A stretch of 64,000 nt of DNA from Acidobacteriota bacterium (GTDB taxonomy: Bacteria > Acidobacteriota > Terriglobia > Acidiferrales > UBA7541), in the NCBI GenBank assembly GCA_021788095.1, contig JAJYLB010000002.1, positions 163,583 to 227,582 of the forward strand, in the 5' to 3' direction. Positions 26,957 through 35,677 of this stretch are shown here, piece by piece (within the stretch, counting starts at the first letter, position 1; every line of letters begins with the position of its first letter). The notes beneath the pieces were generated by a model. That model did no database searches. It saw only the letters and a program-made list of their open reading frames with translations, and was not told the DNA's origin. The translations under genes and the position numbers were made by a program.

Positions 26957-28390
26957 ATGAGCGATTTGCCTGTCAAGCGGAACGACGGCGGCTTCGAGGA
27001 GCCGCATCCGGCCGAGCTGATCATCGACGCGATCGATGTGGACGCGTTGCGCGAAGCGCGCCTGCGCAAGGCCGCCAAGCTGCGCCGGCTCTGGAGCGAG
27101 CGCCGGTTCCTGGTGAAGCTGGGGCTTTGGGGATTGGTGATTTCGACCGCGATCGCTTTCCTGATCCCCAAGCAGTACACCTCCTTCGCTCGCCTGATGC
27201 CGCCGGAAGGGTCGGGGGGCGGAGGCCTGGCCTCGATGCTCGCCGCGCTGGGGGGCTCGAAGTCCGGCGGCCTGGCGACGATGGCCGAGAGCATGCTCGG
27301 AATCAAGACCACCGGCGAGCTGTTCTTGGGCATCCTCGGGAGCGCAACGGTGCAGGACGACCTGATCCACAAATTCGACCTGCAGAAGCGCTGGCAAGTC
27401 ACCTACCTGGTGGACGCGCGGAAGATGCTCGCGGGCCACACCAGCATCGACCAGGACCGCAAGAACGGGATCATTACGATCAAGGTCACCAGCCGCGATC
27501 CGCAATTGGCGCAGGCGATGGCGCAGGAGTACGTGAACCGATTGAACTGGGTCGTCAACCATCTTTCGACCTCGAGCGCCGACAACGAGGCCAACTTCCT
27601 CCAGGCAAGATTGCAGCAAGAGAAGAATCAAATGGAAGCCGATGAGAAGGCTTTCAGCGAGTTCGCCAGCAAGCATACGGCCATCAACATCCCGGAGCAG
27701 GGGCGAGCCATGCTCACCTCCGCCAGCCTGGTCCAGGCACAATTGATCGCCGCGCAAACGCAACTCGAAGGGCTGCGGCAATTCTATACCGACAACAACG
27801 CCCGCGTACGCGCGGCCGAAGCGCAAGTGAACGAGCTGAAGCAACAGCTCGCCAAGATGGGCGGCAAAGCGGAAGGCGAGGCGGCGGGCAGCAACGAGCT
27901 GTATCCTTCCATCCGCGAATTGCCGGTGCTGGGCGTTACCTGGGCCGATCTCTACCGCAACGTGCAGGTGGACGAGACGGTGTTCGAGTACCTGACCGAG
28001 CAATACGAAGCCGCCAAGGTCCAGGCGGCCAAAGAAGTTCCCACGGTGATGCTGCTCGACACGCCGCAGGTTCCCAGGAAGAAATCGTGGCCGCCCCACA
28101 TCTTGCTGGGCCTGCTGGGCGCGATCCTTTTCGAATCGGCGGGAATCGCGTGGGTGCTCCTGCGCTTCCGGTGGGAAACGGCCGATCGCTCCGATCCCCG
28201 CGTTGCTCTGGCCGCCGATGTGTATAAGGACATGCGGGCGGGACTGCCCTGGGCGACGACGAACGGCCATGCCAGCGGAAGGATGTCGAGAGTCCTGGGC
28301 CGTTTCGGCCGCCGCAAGAGCGCGGGCAGGGAAGAAGAGGCGGCAAGCCAGCCCGAGAGCATCGGAAAGCAGGGCGATTCCCATGGATGA
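26957..28390 (+). CDS. Wzz-type chain-length determinant / co-polymerase
   Basis: Two TM helices bracket a long periplasmic coiled coil: TM1 near residues 58-75 (LWGLVISTAIAFLIPKQY followed by SFARLMPP) and TM2 near 385-405 (HILLGLLGAILFESAGIAWVLL). Between lie Gln/Ala-rich helices (NFLQARLQQEKNQMEADEKAFSEF). The PxxP-like segment LLDTPQVPRKKSWP before TM2 is the family signature. No tyrosine-kinase domain follows, so it is a PCP-1/PCP-2b-like regulator of polymer length. Located between export and initiating transferase genes. Confidence 0.87.
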   Translation: MSDLPVKRNDGGFEEPHPAELIIDAIDVDALREARLRKAAKLRRLWSERRFLVKLGLWGLVISTAIAFLIPKQYTSFARLMPPEGSGGGGLASMLAALGGSKSGGLATMAESMLGIKTTGELFLGILGSATVQDDLIHKFDLQKRWQVTYLVDARKMLAGHTSIDQDRKNGIITIKVTSRDPQLAQAMAQEYVNRLNWVVNHLSTSSADNEANFLQARLQQEKNQMEADEKAFSEFASKHTAINIPEQGRAMLTSASLVQAQLIAAQTQLEGLRQFYTDNNARVRAAEAQVNELKQQLAKMGGKAEGEAAGSNELYPSIRELPVLGVTWADLYRNVQVDETVFEYLTEQYEAAKVQAAKEVPTVMLLDTPQVPRKKSWPPHILLGLLGAILFESAGIAWVLLRFRWETADRSDPRVALAADVYKDMRAGLPWATTNGHASGRMSRVLGRFGRRKSAGREEEAASQPESIGKQGDSHG

Positions 28391-28400
28391 GAGATTTTCA

Positions 28401-28453
28401 GGGGCTAAAGCCCCTATTCCGGGCTGGCTTTTTGTCGGAGCTGAAGCTCCGAC
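28401..28453. repeat. two hairpins ahead of the sugar-transferase gene
   Basis: GGGGCTAAAGCCCC (28401-28414) and GTCGGAG-CTGAAG-CTCCGAC (28434-28453), separated by a segment containing CTTTTTG. They belong to the dispersed GGCTAAAGCC/CTGAAG family. Lying in the 108-bp gap between wzz-like and sugar-transferase genes, they could attenuate or stabilise the transcript. Confidence 0.6.
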
Positions 28454-28498
28454 CCCCGAAACGGGCGTTCGTCCAATGACTCCCGGGAGCTCGGCTCG

Positions 28499-30091
28499 AT
28501 GACCCACTGGGCGCAGATCGTCGCGGAATGGCTGGGTTGCGCCGCCGGGATTACCGGCGCGACTCACGGAAGCGCGCGCGCGTCCGCCCAGGCCCCCAGC
28601 GCGCCCGCCGAGGGCAGCAGCCGCGTCGCCAGCGAATACGAGGCCTTGAATCTGCCGCGCGCCCGGCCGCCCCGCGCCACGGCGTTCCGCTCTTCTCAAC
28701 TCGGCTTCATCCTGCTGGACCTGCTCTTCGTCGGCCTGAACGGCTTCCTCGTGTCGTGGTTGCGATTTATCTCGCCGGCGGCGGCAGCGTGGCTCGGGCT
28801 GAAGGCCGGAGCCCCATCGCCGGGCTTTTCGTTTCACCCCTACGAAGCGTTTCTGGCGCTCTATGGCGCGCTGGTAGTCGTCTTGTGCCGGAAGGAAGAC
28901 CTCTACCGCAAGCTGCCGGAGCGCGACGGGGTGGGCGAAGCGATGGCCGTGGGGAAGGTGGTCACGCTGGCCACGCTGCTCCTCACCGCGTTCATCTATC
29001 TTTCCGGGGTGAAAATCATCTCGCGGCTAGTGGTCATTCTGGCCGGCGTGCTGAATCTGGTGACGCTGGCCGGCTGGCGCTTCGTCAAGCGGCGGATCGT
29101 GATTCGCGGCGTGGCGGATGGGAACGGGGCGCGCCGCGTCGTCATCGTCGGGGCCGGACCCGTGGCCCAGGCCCTCGCCCGCCACTTCGATCAGAATCTG
29201 CAGCTCGGCTACAAAGTGAAGGGCTTCCTCGACGGGCACGAAAGCACCGATCCGCGGGTGCTGGGCACGATCGAGGATTTCGACCGGATCATCCGCACCG
29301 AGTTCGTCGACGAGGTCTTCCTGGCCGCGCCTCCCGAACCGCAACTCGTGAAGCGCGTGGTGGCGGAAGCGCGCGAGCTGCGCGTCGGCGTTAAGATCAT
29401 CCCCGAGCTGTACGACGGCCTGGGCTGGGACGCTCCCATCCGCTACCTCGGGCCATTTCCGGTGATGGAGCTGCACCGCGAACCGATCCAGGGTTTCGGG
29501 CTCATCTGCAAGCGCCTGCTCGACATCCTCGTCTCCGCCTCGGGCCTCCTGGTCCTCTCTCCGCTCTTTCCGCTGATCGCCATCGCCATCCGGCTCGATT
29601 CCGACGGCCCGATTCTCTATCGCTCCTGGCGCATGGGTAAGCGCGGCAGGAAGTTCGTTTGTTTCAAATTCCGGACCATGGTGGCCGATGCCGACGCTCT
29701 GAAGGAAGAGCTGCGCAACCGCAACGAGCGCAATGGGCCGTTCTTCAAGCTGGCGAACGATCCACGGGTCACGCGCATGGGCCGGTTCCTGCGCAAGTAC
29801 AGCCTGGACGAGTTGCCGCAGCTCTGGAACGTCCTGTGCGGCCAGATGAGCCTGGTCGGGCCGCGCCCGCATCCGCTCGACGACTACGCCCGCTACGATC
29901 TCGAGCATTTGCGCCGGCTCGATGTCAAGCCGGGCCTCACCGGCCTCTGGCAAGTAACGGCGCGGCGCGACCCGCTCTTCGAGCGCAACCTCGAGCTGGA
30001 TTTGGAATACATCGAGCGATGGAGCTTCTGGCTCGATGTCCAGATCATCCTGCAAACCTTCCCCGAAGTGCTCCAAGGGCGCGGCCAGTAG
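28499..30091 (+). CDS. undecaprenyl-phosphate sugar phosphotransferase (WbaP/EpsE-like)
   Basis: Starts EPS repeat-unit synthesis by moving a sugar phosphate to undecaprenyl phosphate. Residues 65-200 hold four TM helices; 205-330 is a CoA-binding-like fold (RRVVIVGAGPVAQALARHF); a fifth membrane segment (LLDILVSASGLLVLSPLFPLIAIAIRL) leads to the catalytic domain with GPILYRSWRMGKRGRKFVCFKFRTM, LDELPQLWNVLCGQMSLVGPRP and VKPGLTGLWQV. Length (530 aa) is normal. The N-terminal 60 residues are poorly conserved-looking; the start at ATG 28499 has only a weak ribosome site. Confidence 0.92.
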   Translation: MTHWAQIVAEWLGCAAGITGATHGSARASAQAPSAPAEGSSRVASEYEALNLPRARPPRATAFRSSQLGFILLDLLFVGLNGFLVSWLRFISPAAAAWLGLKAGAPSPGFSFHPYEAFLALYGALVVVLCRKEDLYRKLPERDGVGEAMAVGKVVTLATLLLTAFIYLSGVKIISRLVVILAGVLNLVTLAGWRFVKRRIVIRGVADGNGARRVVIVGAGPVAQALARHFDQNLQLGYKVKGFLDGHESTDPRVLGTIEDFDRIIRTEFVDEVFLAAPPEPQLVKRVVAEARELRVGVKIIPELYDGLGWDAPIRYLGPFPVMELHREPIQGFGLICKRLLDILVSASGLLVLSPLFPLIAIAIRLDSDGPILYRSWRMGKRGRKFVCFKFRTMVADADALKEELRNRNERNGPFFKLANDPRVTRMGRFLRKYSLDELPQLWNVLCGQMSLVGPRPHPLDDYARYDLEHLRRLDVKPGLTGLWQVTARRDPLFERNLELDLEYIERWSFWLDVQIILQTFPEVLQGRGQ

Positions 30092-30165
30092 CAGGGCAGA
30101 GGCACACGATGGCCTGGAGCAAACCACCCCGGACCAGCCCCGACGGCAGGCGCACGGCTGGCTTT

Positions 30166-30193
30166 ACCGCAGAGACGCAGAGTGCGCGGAGGT
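30166..30193. repeat. CGCAGAGACGCAGAG-type dispersed repeat
   Basis: ACCGCAGAGACGCAGAG followed by TGCGCGGAGG, a short intergenic repeat seen in many genomes. It covers the GTG start assigned to the flippase gene, so that start is doubtful. Confidence 0.5.
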
Positions 30194-31489
30194 CTAGCGG
30201 GCCGGCATCTCTCCGCAGCCGCGAACCGGGCGCGTGAGGTGGGGCGCACGTCATGGAGCTTCGCCGATCAAGGGGTCGTCAGCCTCGGAAACTTCCTGAC
30301 GCAGATCGTTCTTGTGCGGTTCCTTCTGCCGAGCCAATACGGCGTCTTCGTTCTGTTCTTCAGCGTGATGGTGCTCCTGAACAATTGCCAGTCGTCTATC
30401 GTCACCTATCCGCTCTCGGTGCATGGATCCGCGAGCGATCTCCGCGGGCTACGCAAGATCACCGCGTTCAGCCTGGCGCTGACCGCGGCCATCGCGTTGC
30501 CGCAGATCCCGATCGTCTTCGGCGTGGCGGTCTTCTTGAAGCACTCCGAACTCACCCTGGCCATCGTCGTGGCGCTCGGGTGCTGGCAGCTTCAGGAAAC
30601 CTTGCGCCGCGCCCTGATGGCGCATCTGCGGCATCGCGCCGCTTTCCCCGGCGATGCGCTGAGCTACTGCGGCCAGGCGGCGGTGCTCTGGTATTTGGCC
30701 GCGCACGGCGCGCTAAGCCTCGAAGCCGTTTTCGAAGTCATTGCCGCCACCTCGCTGGTCGCCGCAACCGTTCAAGCGGCGCAATTACGGCCCGCGCCAG
30801 GCTCGATCCGGGATTCCCTTGGCCTGCTGCGGTCGTATTGGCGGCTGGGTAAGTGGAATCTGGCAACCAATGCCACGGACGCTGCCGTCAGCGCCAGTTT
30901 TCCCTGGACGTTGGGCTTGGCGCAGGGCCCAGCCGAGGCAGCCGCCTTTCAGACGGTCTCTAACCTGCTGAGGGTGAGCCATCCCGTCACGTTCGGAGTT
31001 GGGAACCTGGTCGTGCCAGCAGCCTCGCGCGAGCGGCGCGAAAGCGGCATCCGCGGAGCCGTGCGATCGGCCTGGCGGCCAGGCGCCTTTGGCGCCCTTC
31101 TTCTGCTGCCCTATTTCGCGGTGCTGCTGATTTGGCCTCGCTGGGCGCTGTCCTTGGCGTACGGGCACGGCTCGGGCTACGTCGGGTTGACAGCGGCGTT
31201 GCGCTGGTTCGTTTTAGCCTATGTGTTTTCGTATCTCTTCAGCGTGATGGGAGCGTTCTTGAACGGGATTGGCCATCCCTCGAAACTGTTCGTTGGCGAG
31301 GTGGGAGGAGCCGTGTGTGCGCTGGCGGCGGGCATTCCTCTCACCATGCGTTATGGGGTACTTGGCGCCTGCCTCGGCTTCTTTCTGGTCTGTCTGGCGC
31401 GCATGGCCACGGCCTCGGCCCTGGTCGGCCGTTTGCTGCACTCCGAGCGCGCGGAGCCAAGTCCTCTGGTCCAGGGAACGGGCCGATGA
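30182..31489 (+). CDS. Wzx-like polysaccharide flippase
   Basis: Multi-pass protein of the MATE/MVF-like flippase superfamily: WSFADQGVVSLGNFLTQIVLVRFLLPSQYGVFVLFFSVMV at the N-terminus is typical of Wzx/polysaccharide-biosynthesis proteins. About 12 hydrophobic segments follow. It would move the lipid-linked repeat unit across the inner membrane. The GTG at 30182 sits in a dispersed repeat; GTG 30239 (VGRTSW) is a plausible later start. The stop overlaps the next ATG (ATGA). Confidence 0.87.
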   Translation: MRGGLAGRHLSAAANRAREVGRTSWSFADQGVVSLGNFLTQIVLVRFLLPSQYGVFVLFFSVMVLLNNCQSSIVTYPLSVHGSASDLRGLRKITAFSLALTAAIALPQIPIVFGVAVFLKHSELTLAIVVALGCWQLQETLRRALMAHLRHRAAFPGDALSYCGQAAVLWYLAAHGALSLEAVFEVIAATSLVAATVQAAQLRPAPGSIRDSLGLLRSYWRLGKWNLATNATDAAVSASFPWTLGLAQGPAEAAAFQTVSNLLRVSHPVTFGVGNLVVPAASRERRESGIRGAVRSAWRPGAFGALLLLPYFAVLLIWPRWALSLAYGHGSGYVGLTAALRWFVLAYVFSYLFSVMGAFLNGIGHPSKLFVGEVGGAVCALAAGIPLTMRYGVLGACLGFFLVCLARMATASALVGRLLHSERAEPSPLVQGTGR

Positions 31490-32820
31490 ACTCCGTCACC
31501 CACAAGGCGGATTCAGACGGCTGGACCTATGTTGTGTTGTTCCTTCTCCTCGGTTACATGTGCATGGGCCGGTCCTTCGCTTACTGGGGGATTCCCCCCT
31601 TGGACGTCTTCGTGGGAGAACTCGTGCTGGGCTGGTTCCTGCTCTTTGGCCCGCAATTGTCCAAGGGGAAGTGGCCTTGGATCGCCAGGGACCTTCCCCA
31701 GCTGCATAGATTCAAGCGGGCCCTCTATTTGCTGATCGCCTGCGGCGCCTTCGGGATCCTGCATGGTTTGTTTGCGGGCTATTCTCTGCTAACAGCCCTT
31801 CGTGATTTTGCTTTTGATTACTATCCCCTCTTCTTCCTGCTCGGGCTGTGGGTGGGCCTTCGCCGCCCGGGAGGATTGCCCAAGTTCATCCGCCTCTTCG
31901 CTTGGGCGAACGGAATCTACGGCGCGGCGTACGTCCTGCTCCTGAATCGCGTACCGTGGACGTTCCCGGGGTTTGCCGACAGGGCGCCACGTGTCCCGGT
32001 TTTCGGCATGCCGGAATTCTCAGGGATCGCCCTAATCGGGCTACTGACTTTCGAGAAGAACCTGCGCAAGGTCTGGCCGCTCCTGCTGCTGAATAGTTTC
32101 GTGATGCTGGGGATGCAGATACGGGGAGAGTGGCTTGGGTTCGCGACGGCCCTGGCCGTCTGGGCGTGGTGGACGAGGGACCTGAGGCGAGCGGCGCTCG
32201 GCGGCGTGGTGGTGATCCTAGCACTCGCCCTGATGGCCGTTGGCGGGATCGAGCTGCCCGGCGTCGAGGGCCGAGGCGCGACGGGCACCTCCCTCTCGGC
32301 GGGAAGCCTGGTCGGGCGTGCGCTCGCTCCGGTCAACTCGAGCCTCGCGGCCAGCTACACTTCGGGCGTACAAGAAAAGAACGACGTGGACACCGTGACT
32401 TGGCGCTTGCTCTGGTGGGCCACGATATGGGGCTCGGTGAACGAAACCACCCTGCGCGCCGTTGTCGGCTTCGGCTACGGTTTTCCCATTGGCAGCCTGG
32501 TACCCTTCCTTCAGGGTCAGTTTATCCAAACACCACACGATGCTCTGCTTTACGCCCTTGCCTACACGGGATGGGTGGGCCTGCTCATCTTCGTCTTGTT
32601 CGAGGCGGAGGTCTTCCGGGTGATCCTGCGCGCCTCGCGCGGGACGGGCAGTGCCTTCGGCCTCGCCGCCTGGACAGCGCTGATCGTTTTCTCGCTTTTT
32701 GAGCCGTTTTTCGAGGCTCCGCAGGGAGCGATACCGTTTTACCTCCTCATGGGCTGGGTTGCCGCCTCGATCTTTTCGAAGCGCCAGTCTCAGCCAAGGC
32801 CCGCGGCCAGGGCGGCATGA
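31486..32820 (+). CDS. Wzy polymerase / O-antigen ligase-like membrane protein
   Basis: 444 aa with about ten TM helices; a long periplasmic loop near the middle (GGIELPGVEGRGATGTSL to the TPHDALLYALAYTGWVGLLIF segment) resembles the Wzy/WaaL family (Wzy_C region with conserved His in QTPHDALL). ATG 31486 overlaps the flippase stop (ATGA), fixing the start. Polymerase or ligase cannot be told apart from sequence; next to wzx and wzz a polymerase is more likely. Confidence 0.82.
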   Translation: MNSVTHKADSDGWTYVVLFLLLGYMCMGRSFAYWGIPPLDVFVGELVLGWFLLFGPQLSKGKWPWIARDLPQLHRFKRALYLLIACGAFGILHGLFAGYSLLTALRDFAFDYYPLFFLLGLWVGLRRPGGLPKFIRLFAWANGIYGAAYVLLLNRVPWTFPGFADRAPRVPVFGMPEFSGIALIGLLTFEKNLRKVWPLLLLNSFVMLGMQIRGEWLGFATALAVWAWWTRDLRRAALGGVVVILALALMAVGGIELPGVEGRGATGTSLSAGSLVGRALAPVNSSLAASYTSGVQEKNDVDTVTWRLLWWATIWGSVNETTLRAVVGFGYGFPIGSLVPFLQGQFIQTPHDALLYALAYTGWVGLLIFVLFEAEVFRVILRASRGTGSAFGLAAWTALIVFSLFEPFFEAPQGAIPFYLLMGWVAASIFSKRQSQPRPAARAA

Positions 32821-32981
32821 CGAAGCCTGAGAAGAGGCTCGCGCTAGAGGCTGCGCGGGCGGCCCTCCTCCACGGAAACGGAGTCCTCTCTCTTAGGGAG
32901 AAGCGGCCCGAACCCAGATCGTGGCTGACGCGCGAGGGCGGCAGGAACGTCCTCGACCGGGGGTTTACACGAGCCCAATGA
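32817..32981 (+). CDS. small basic ORF coupled to both neighbours (54 aa)
   Basis: An ATG at 32817 overlaps the stop of the polymerase gene (ATGA), and its own TGA at 32979-32981 overlaps the ATG of the methyltransferase (ATGA). The frame is open for 54 codons with no stop: it begins MTKPEKRLALEAARAALLHG and ends RGFTRAQ. The product would be basic and helical at the N-terminus. No family is recognised. It may be a small protein or only a translational relay keeping ribosomes on the polycistronic mRNA. Confidence 0.5.
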   Translation: MTKPEKRLALEAARAALLHGNGVLSLREKRPEPRSWLTREGGRNVLDRGFTRAQ

Positions 32982-33847
32982 GGGTCAGCGAAACCATTTC
33001 CTGTCCGCTATGCTCGCGCGAGGTGCGGGAACGGCTGCGGCTGCCACATACGCGCGTGTACAAGTGCCGGGCACCGGACTGCCGGCTGCAATTTGCCGAG
33101 CCGCAGCTCGGCGATGACGCGCTCGCCGATGCCTATCGGCGGCTGTACTACCCACCGGGCGGCACGCAGCGTCCTGTCATCGAAAACACGCCGCACGAGG
33201 TGATTTCCCAAGCCCTGCGAGGCATCTCGGAAAGGTTGGGTCCAGCCCGCCGCGGCGGGCGGCTCTTGGATTACGGCTGCGGCCAAGGCGAACTATCGAA
33301 AATCGCACGAGAGCATGGCTTTCTGCCCGTGGGAATCGAGCAAGATGAGGAAGCACGCCGGGAAATCGGGCGCGAGGGGCTCTTCCCCGTTCACCCGAAC
33401 ATCGAGGCCCTCGCCCGCCAGGACCCGCAGGCCCGATTCGACCTCATCGTGCTGTGGAACGTCATCGAGCATCTTCGCCGGCCGTGGGAGGATCTCGCTC
33501 GGCTGAGAGGCTTGTTGGCGGAGGGCGGTGAGCTGGTGGCCGCCACGCCCAATGCCAGCGGTCTCAAAGCCGGGGTGTTGGGCGCGCGGTGGTCTGACTA
33601 TGCGAACCCCACGCACTTCTACTACTTCACGCCGCGCTCTCTGCGCGCCGTCTTCGCGGAAGCCGGCTTCTCGCCGATCGAGGAATGGCGCTTGAAGATC
33701 GTTTACCCACATCATGGGCGCTTGTGGCGCGGACTCCATCCGTTGCTCGGCGCCGCTCGCTTGGGAGGCGACCTGTTTGTTGCGGGCGGCAGCGGAGGGC
33801 GCCGCGCAACGCAAACAGAAAGAAACCGGGGAACCGGTTCCCATTGA
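32978..33847 (+). CDS. SAM methyltransferase with N-terminal zinc-ribbon
   Basis: Cysteines CPLC and CRAPDC at the N-terminus form a rubredoxin-like metal site, followed by a class I methyltransferase: RLLDYGCGQGELSKIA (motif I), VGIEQDEEARREIG, FDLIVLWNVIEHLRRPWEDLAR, EGGELVAATPN and YYFTPRSLRAVFAEAGF. This Methyltransf_23 arrangement is common in polysaccharide clusters. ATG 32978 is fixed by the ATGA overlap with the small ORF upstream; the 3' end overlaps the next start (TTGA). Confidence 0.88.
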   Translation: MRVSETISCPLCSREVRERLRLPHTRVYKCRAPDCRLQFAEPQLGDDALADAYRRLYYPPGGTQRPVIENTPHEVISQALRGISERLGPARRGGRLLDYGCGQGELSKIAREHGFLPVGIEQDEEARREIGREGLFPVHPNIEALARQDPQARFDLIVLWNVIEHLRRPWEDLARLRGLLAEGGELVAATPNASGLKAGVLGARWSDYANPTHFYYFTPRSLRAVFAEAGFSPIEEWRLKIVYPHHGRLWRGLHPLLGAARLGGDLFVAGGSGGRRATQTERNRGTGSH

Positions 33848-35529
33848 TTCGGAGCGGACCAAACGCGGAGGAAGCCCGAGACGCCCGAGCCCGGCGAGTG
33901 CGTCTGTTCTTCTGGGTTGCCGGCATTTCTCTCGCGGCCCTGGGAGCCTGGGCCTCGCGGAACTACTCCACGTTCGACACCGTTCCCTACGCGGACATGG
34001 CGAGGTCCGTCGCTACCGGCCACTGGTCCGGGTTGGTCAATGGACTTTGGAGCCCGGGGTACCCGTTCTTGATCGGCCTCGTCCTGCGGCTGCTCGACCC
34101 TTCCGCCTATTGGCTCTACGGCTCGATCCACTTTTTGAACTTTCTGATTTTCGTGGCTGCTCTCGGCGCCTTTGATTTCTTGTGGCGCGAGTTGGGCCGG
34201 CGCCGCGACGGGGACACCCTCCCTGAGTGGGCTTGGAATCTCCTCGGCTATAGCTTGTTTCTGTGGGCCGCGCTGAATGCTATCGGTGTGTGGCTGATCA
34301 CCCCGGACCTGCTCTTTTGCGCGTTCTTGCTGCTGTCGATCGGTCTGCTTCTTCGCGCGAGGCGCACCGGCTCCGGCGCCTGGTTCGCGGCGCTCGGTGC
34401 GGCACTGGGATTCGGCTATCTGGCCAAGGCGCCCATGTTTCCTATCGCGCTGCTCATTCTGGTCGTCGCCCCCGTACGGCCGCGTGCGACAGGACGGCTG
34501 CCTGCCAAGCTTGCCCTCGCCGGGGCCATCTTCGTCGCGATCGTCGTCCCGTGGGTGGCCGCCCTGCACGCCCGCTACGACCGCTGGACGTTCGGCCAGA
34601 GTGCCGCACTCAACTACGCTTGGCACGTCACCGGCGTCCCGCACTTCATCCACTGGCAGGGCGGGCCGGCGGGAAGCGGCGCACCGATCCACACGACGCC
34701 GATGATCTTCGATCATCCGGAAGCTTTCGCCGACGCCGGCCCGATGGCCGGAACTTTTCCGCCAGGAGACGACGAAACATATTGGTACGAGGGGGTGCGT
34801 ACACATTTCAATCTGAGCCGGCAATTGCAGGTGTTGCGGGCTAGCCTCGAAGCCTACGCCAAGATGTTCTTCCGCCCACTCGCCGCGCTCAGCGCCGGCT
34901 TCCTGGTGCTGGCGTTTCTTGCCGCACGCGAGAACGCCCTCCGTCTGGTCTTCACCACCGCGTGGCCCGTCTGGGTTGTGGGAGCCGCCGGCCTGGCGAT
35001 GTTCGGTTTGGTCAGTGTTGACTTTCGGTACGTGGCAGGCTTCCTCTTGCTCTTCTGGGCTGGCCTCTTCGCGGGTTTGCGGGTTCGCCGCTCGCGCTGG
35101 GCCGCGCTGACGGTCACCTTGGCTGCCGCGCTGAGCTTGGGCGCACTGGTCGCCCGAGCTGCGGTCAGGGATTTTCGCGGCCGCTTCCCGGGGAGCAACC
35201 ATCCCCAATGGCAGGTCGTGGAAGGCCTAAAAGAATTTGGGCTGGGCCCCGGCGATCGCGTGGCCCTGCTGGGGCAGGAAATTTTCTGGGCACCCATGTC
35301 GGGAATGGAGATCGTCGCCGACATTCCGGAGGACCAGGTGCCGTACTTTTGGCAACTAGACGGCACGCGCCGAGAAGTACTGTTGGAAAGGCTTGCTGCC
35401 ACCGGCGCGCGAGCGATCGTCGCCGGGCCGGAAGCGCTCGCCGGAGAGGCCACCGCGCCGCCGGAGGATAAGAAAGGTTGGATACCGCTAGGGAAGACCG
35501 GATACCAGATCCTTCAACTGAGGAACTGA
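33844..35529 (+). CDS. GT39/PMT-like membrane glycosyltransferase
   Basis: About 11 TM helices with the PMT_2 N-terminal pattern: after TM1, NYSTFDTVPYADMARSVATGHWSGLVNGLWSPGYPFLIGLVL carries the periplasmic Asp site. A C-terminal soluble part follows (GPGDRVALLGQEIFWAPMSG). Such enzymes transfer a sugar from polyprenyl phosphate on the periplasmic side. The start is assigned to TTG 33844, overlapping the methyltransferase stop (TTGA); GTG 33898 just before TM1 is the alternative. Confidence 0.82.
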   Translation: MIRSGPNAEEARDARARRVRLFFWVAGISLAALGAWASRNYSTFDTVPYADMARSVATGHWSGLVNGLWSPGYPFLIGLVLRLLDPSAYWLYGSIHFLNFLIFVAALGAFDFLWRELGRRRDGDTLPEWAWNLLGYSLFLWAALNAIGVWLITPDLLFCAFLLLSIGLLLRARRTGSGAWFAALGAALGFGYLAKAPMFPIALLILVVAPVRPRATGRLPAKLALAGAIFVAIVVPWVAALHARYDRWTFGQSAALNYAWHVTGVPHFIHWQGGPAGSGAPIHTTPMIFDHPEAFADAGPMAGTFPPGDDETYWYEGVRTHFNLSRQLQVLRASLEAYAKMFFRPLAALSAGFLVLAFLAARENALRLVFTTAWPVWVVGAAGLAMFGLVSVDFRYVAGFLLLFWAGLFAGLRVRRSRWAALTVTLAAALSLGALVARAAVRDFRGRFPGSNHPQWQVVEGLKEFGLGPGDRVALLGQEIFWAPMSGMEIVADIPEDQVPYFWQLDGTRREVLLERLAATGARAIVAGPEALAGEATAPPEDKKGWIPLGKTGYQILQLRN

Positions 35530-35677
35530 GACCGTGAGGCAAGGCGGGCAGGAGGCGGATCGCGTTGATCGGACCCGGTGTTTTTCGCCGGGGCGAGCCG
35601 GGCGCGGACGCAACCTACAGGGTAAGAAAAGAGGGGAGCGGGCTGCGCGGTGAAACAGCTTCGCAAGGGAAAATAAG

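Noticed and set aside
26840..28837. 665-aa open frame on the minus strand
   Set aside because: Antisense to the Wzz-like gene and the 5' part of the sugar-transferase gene; no motif, composition of a GC-rich shadow.
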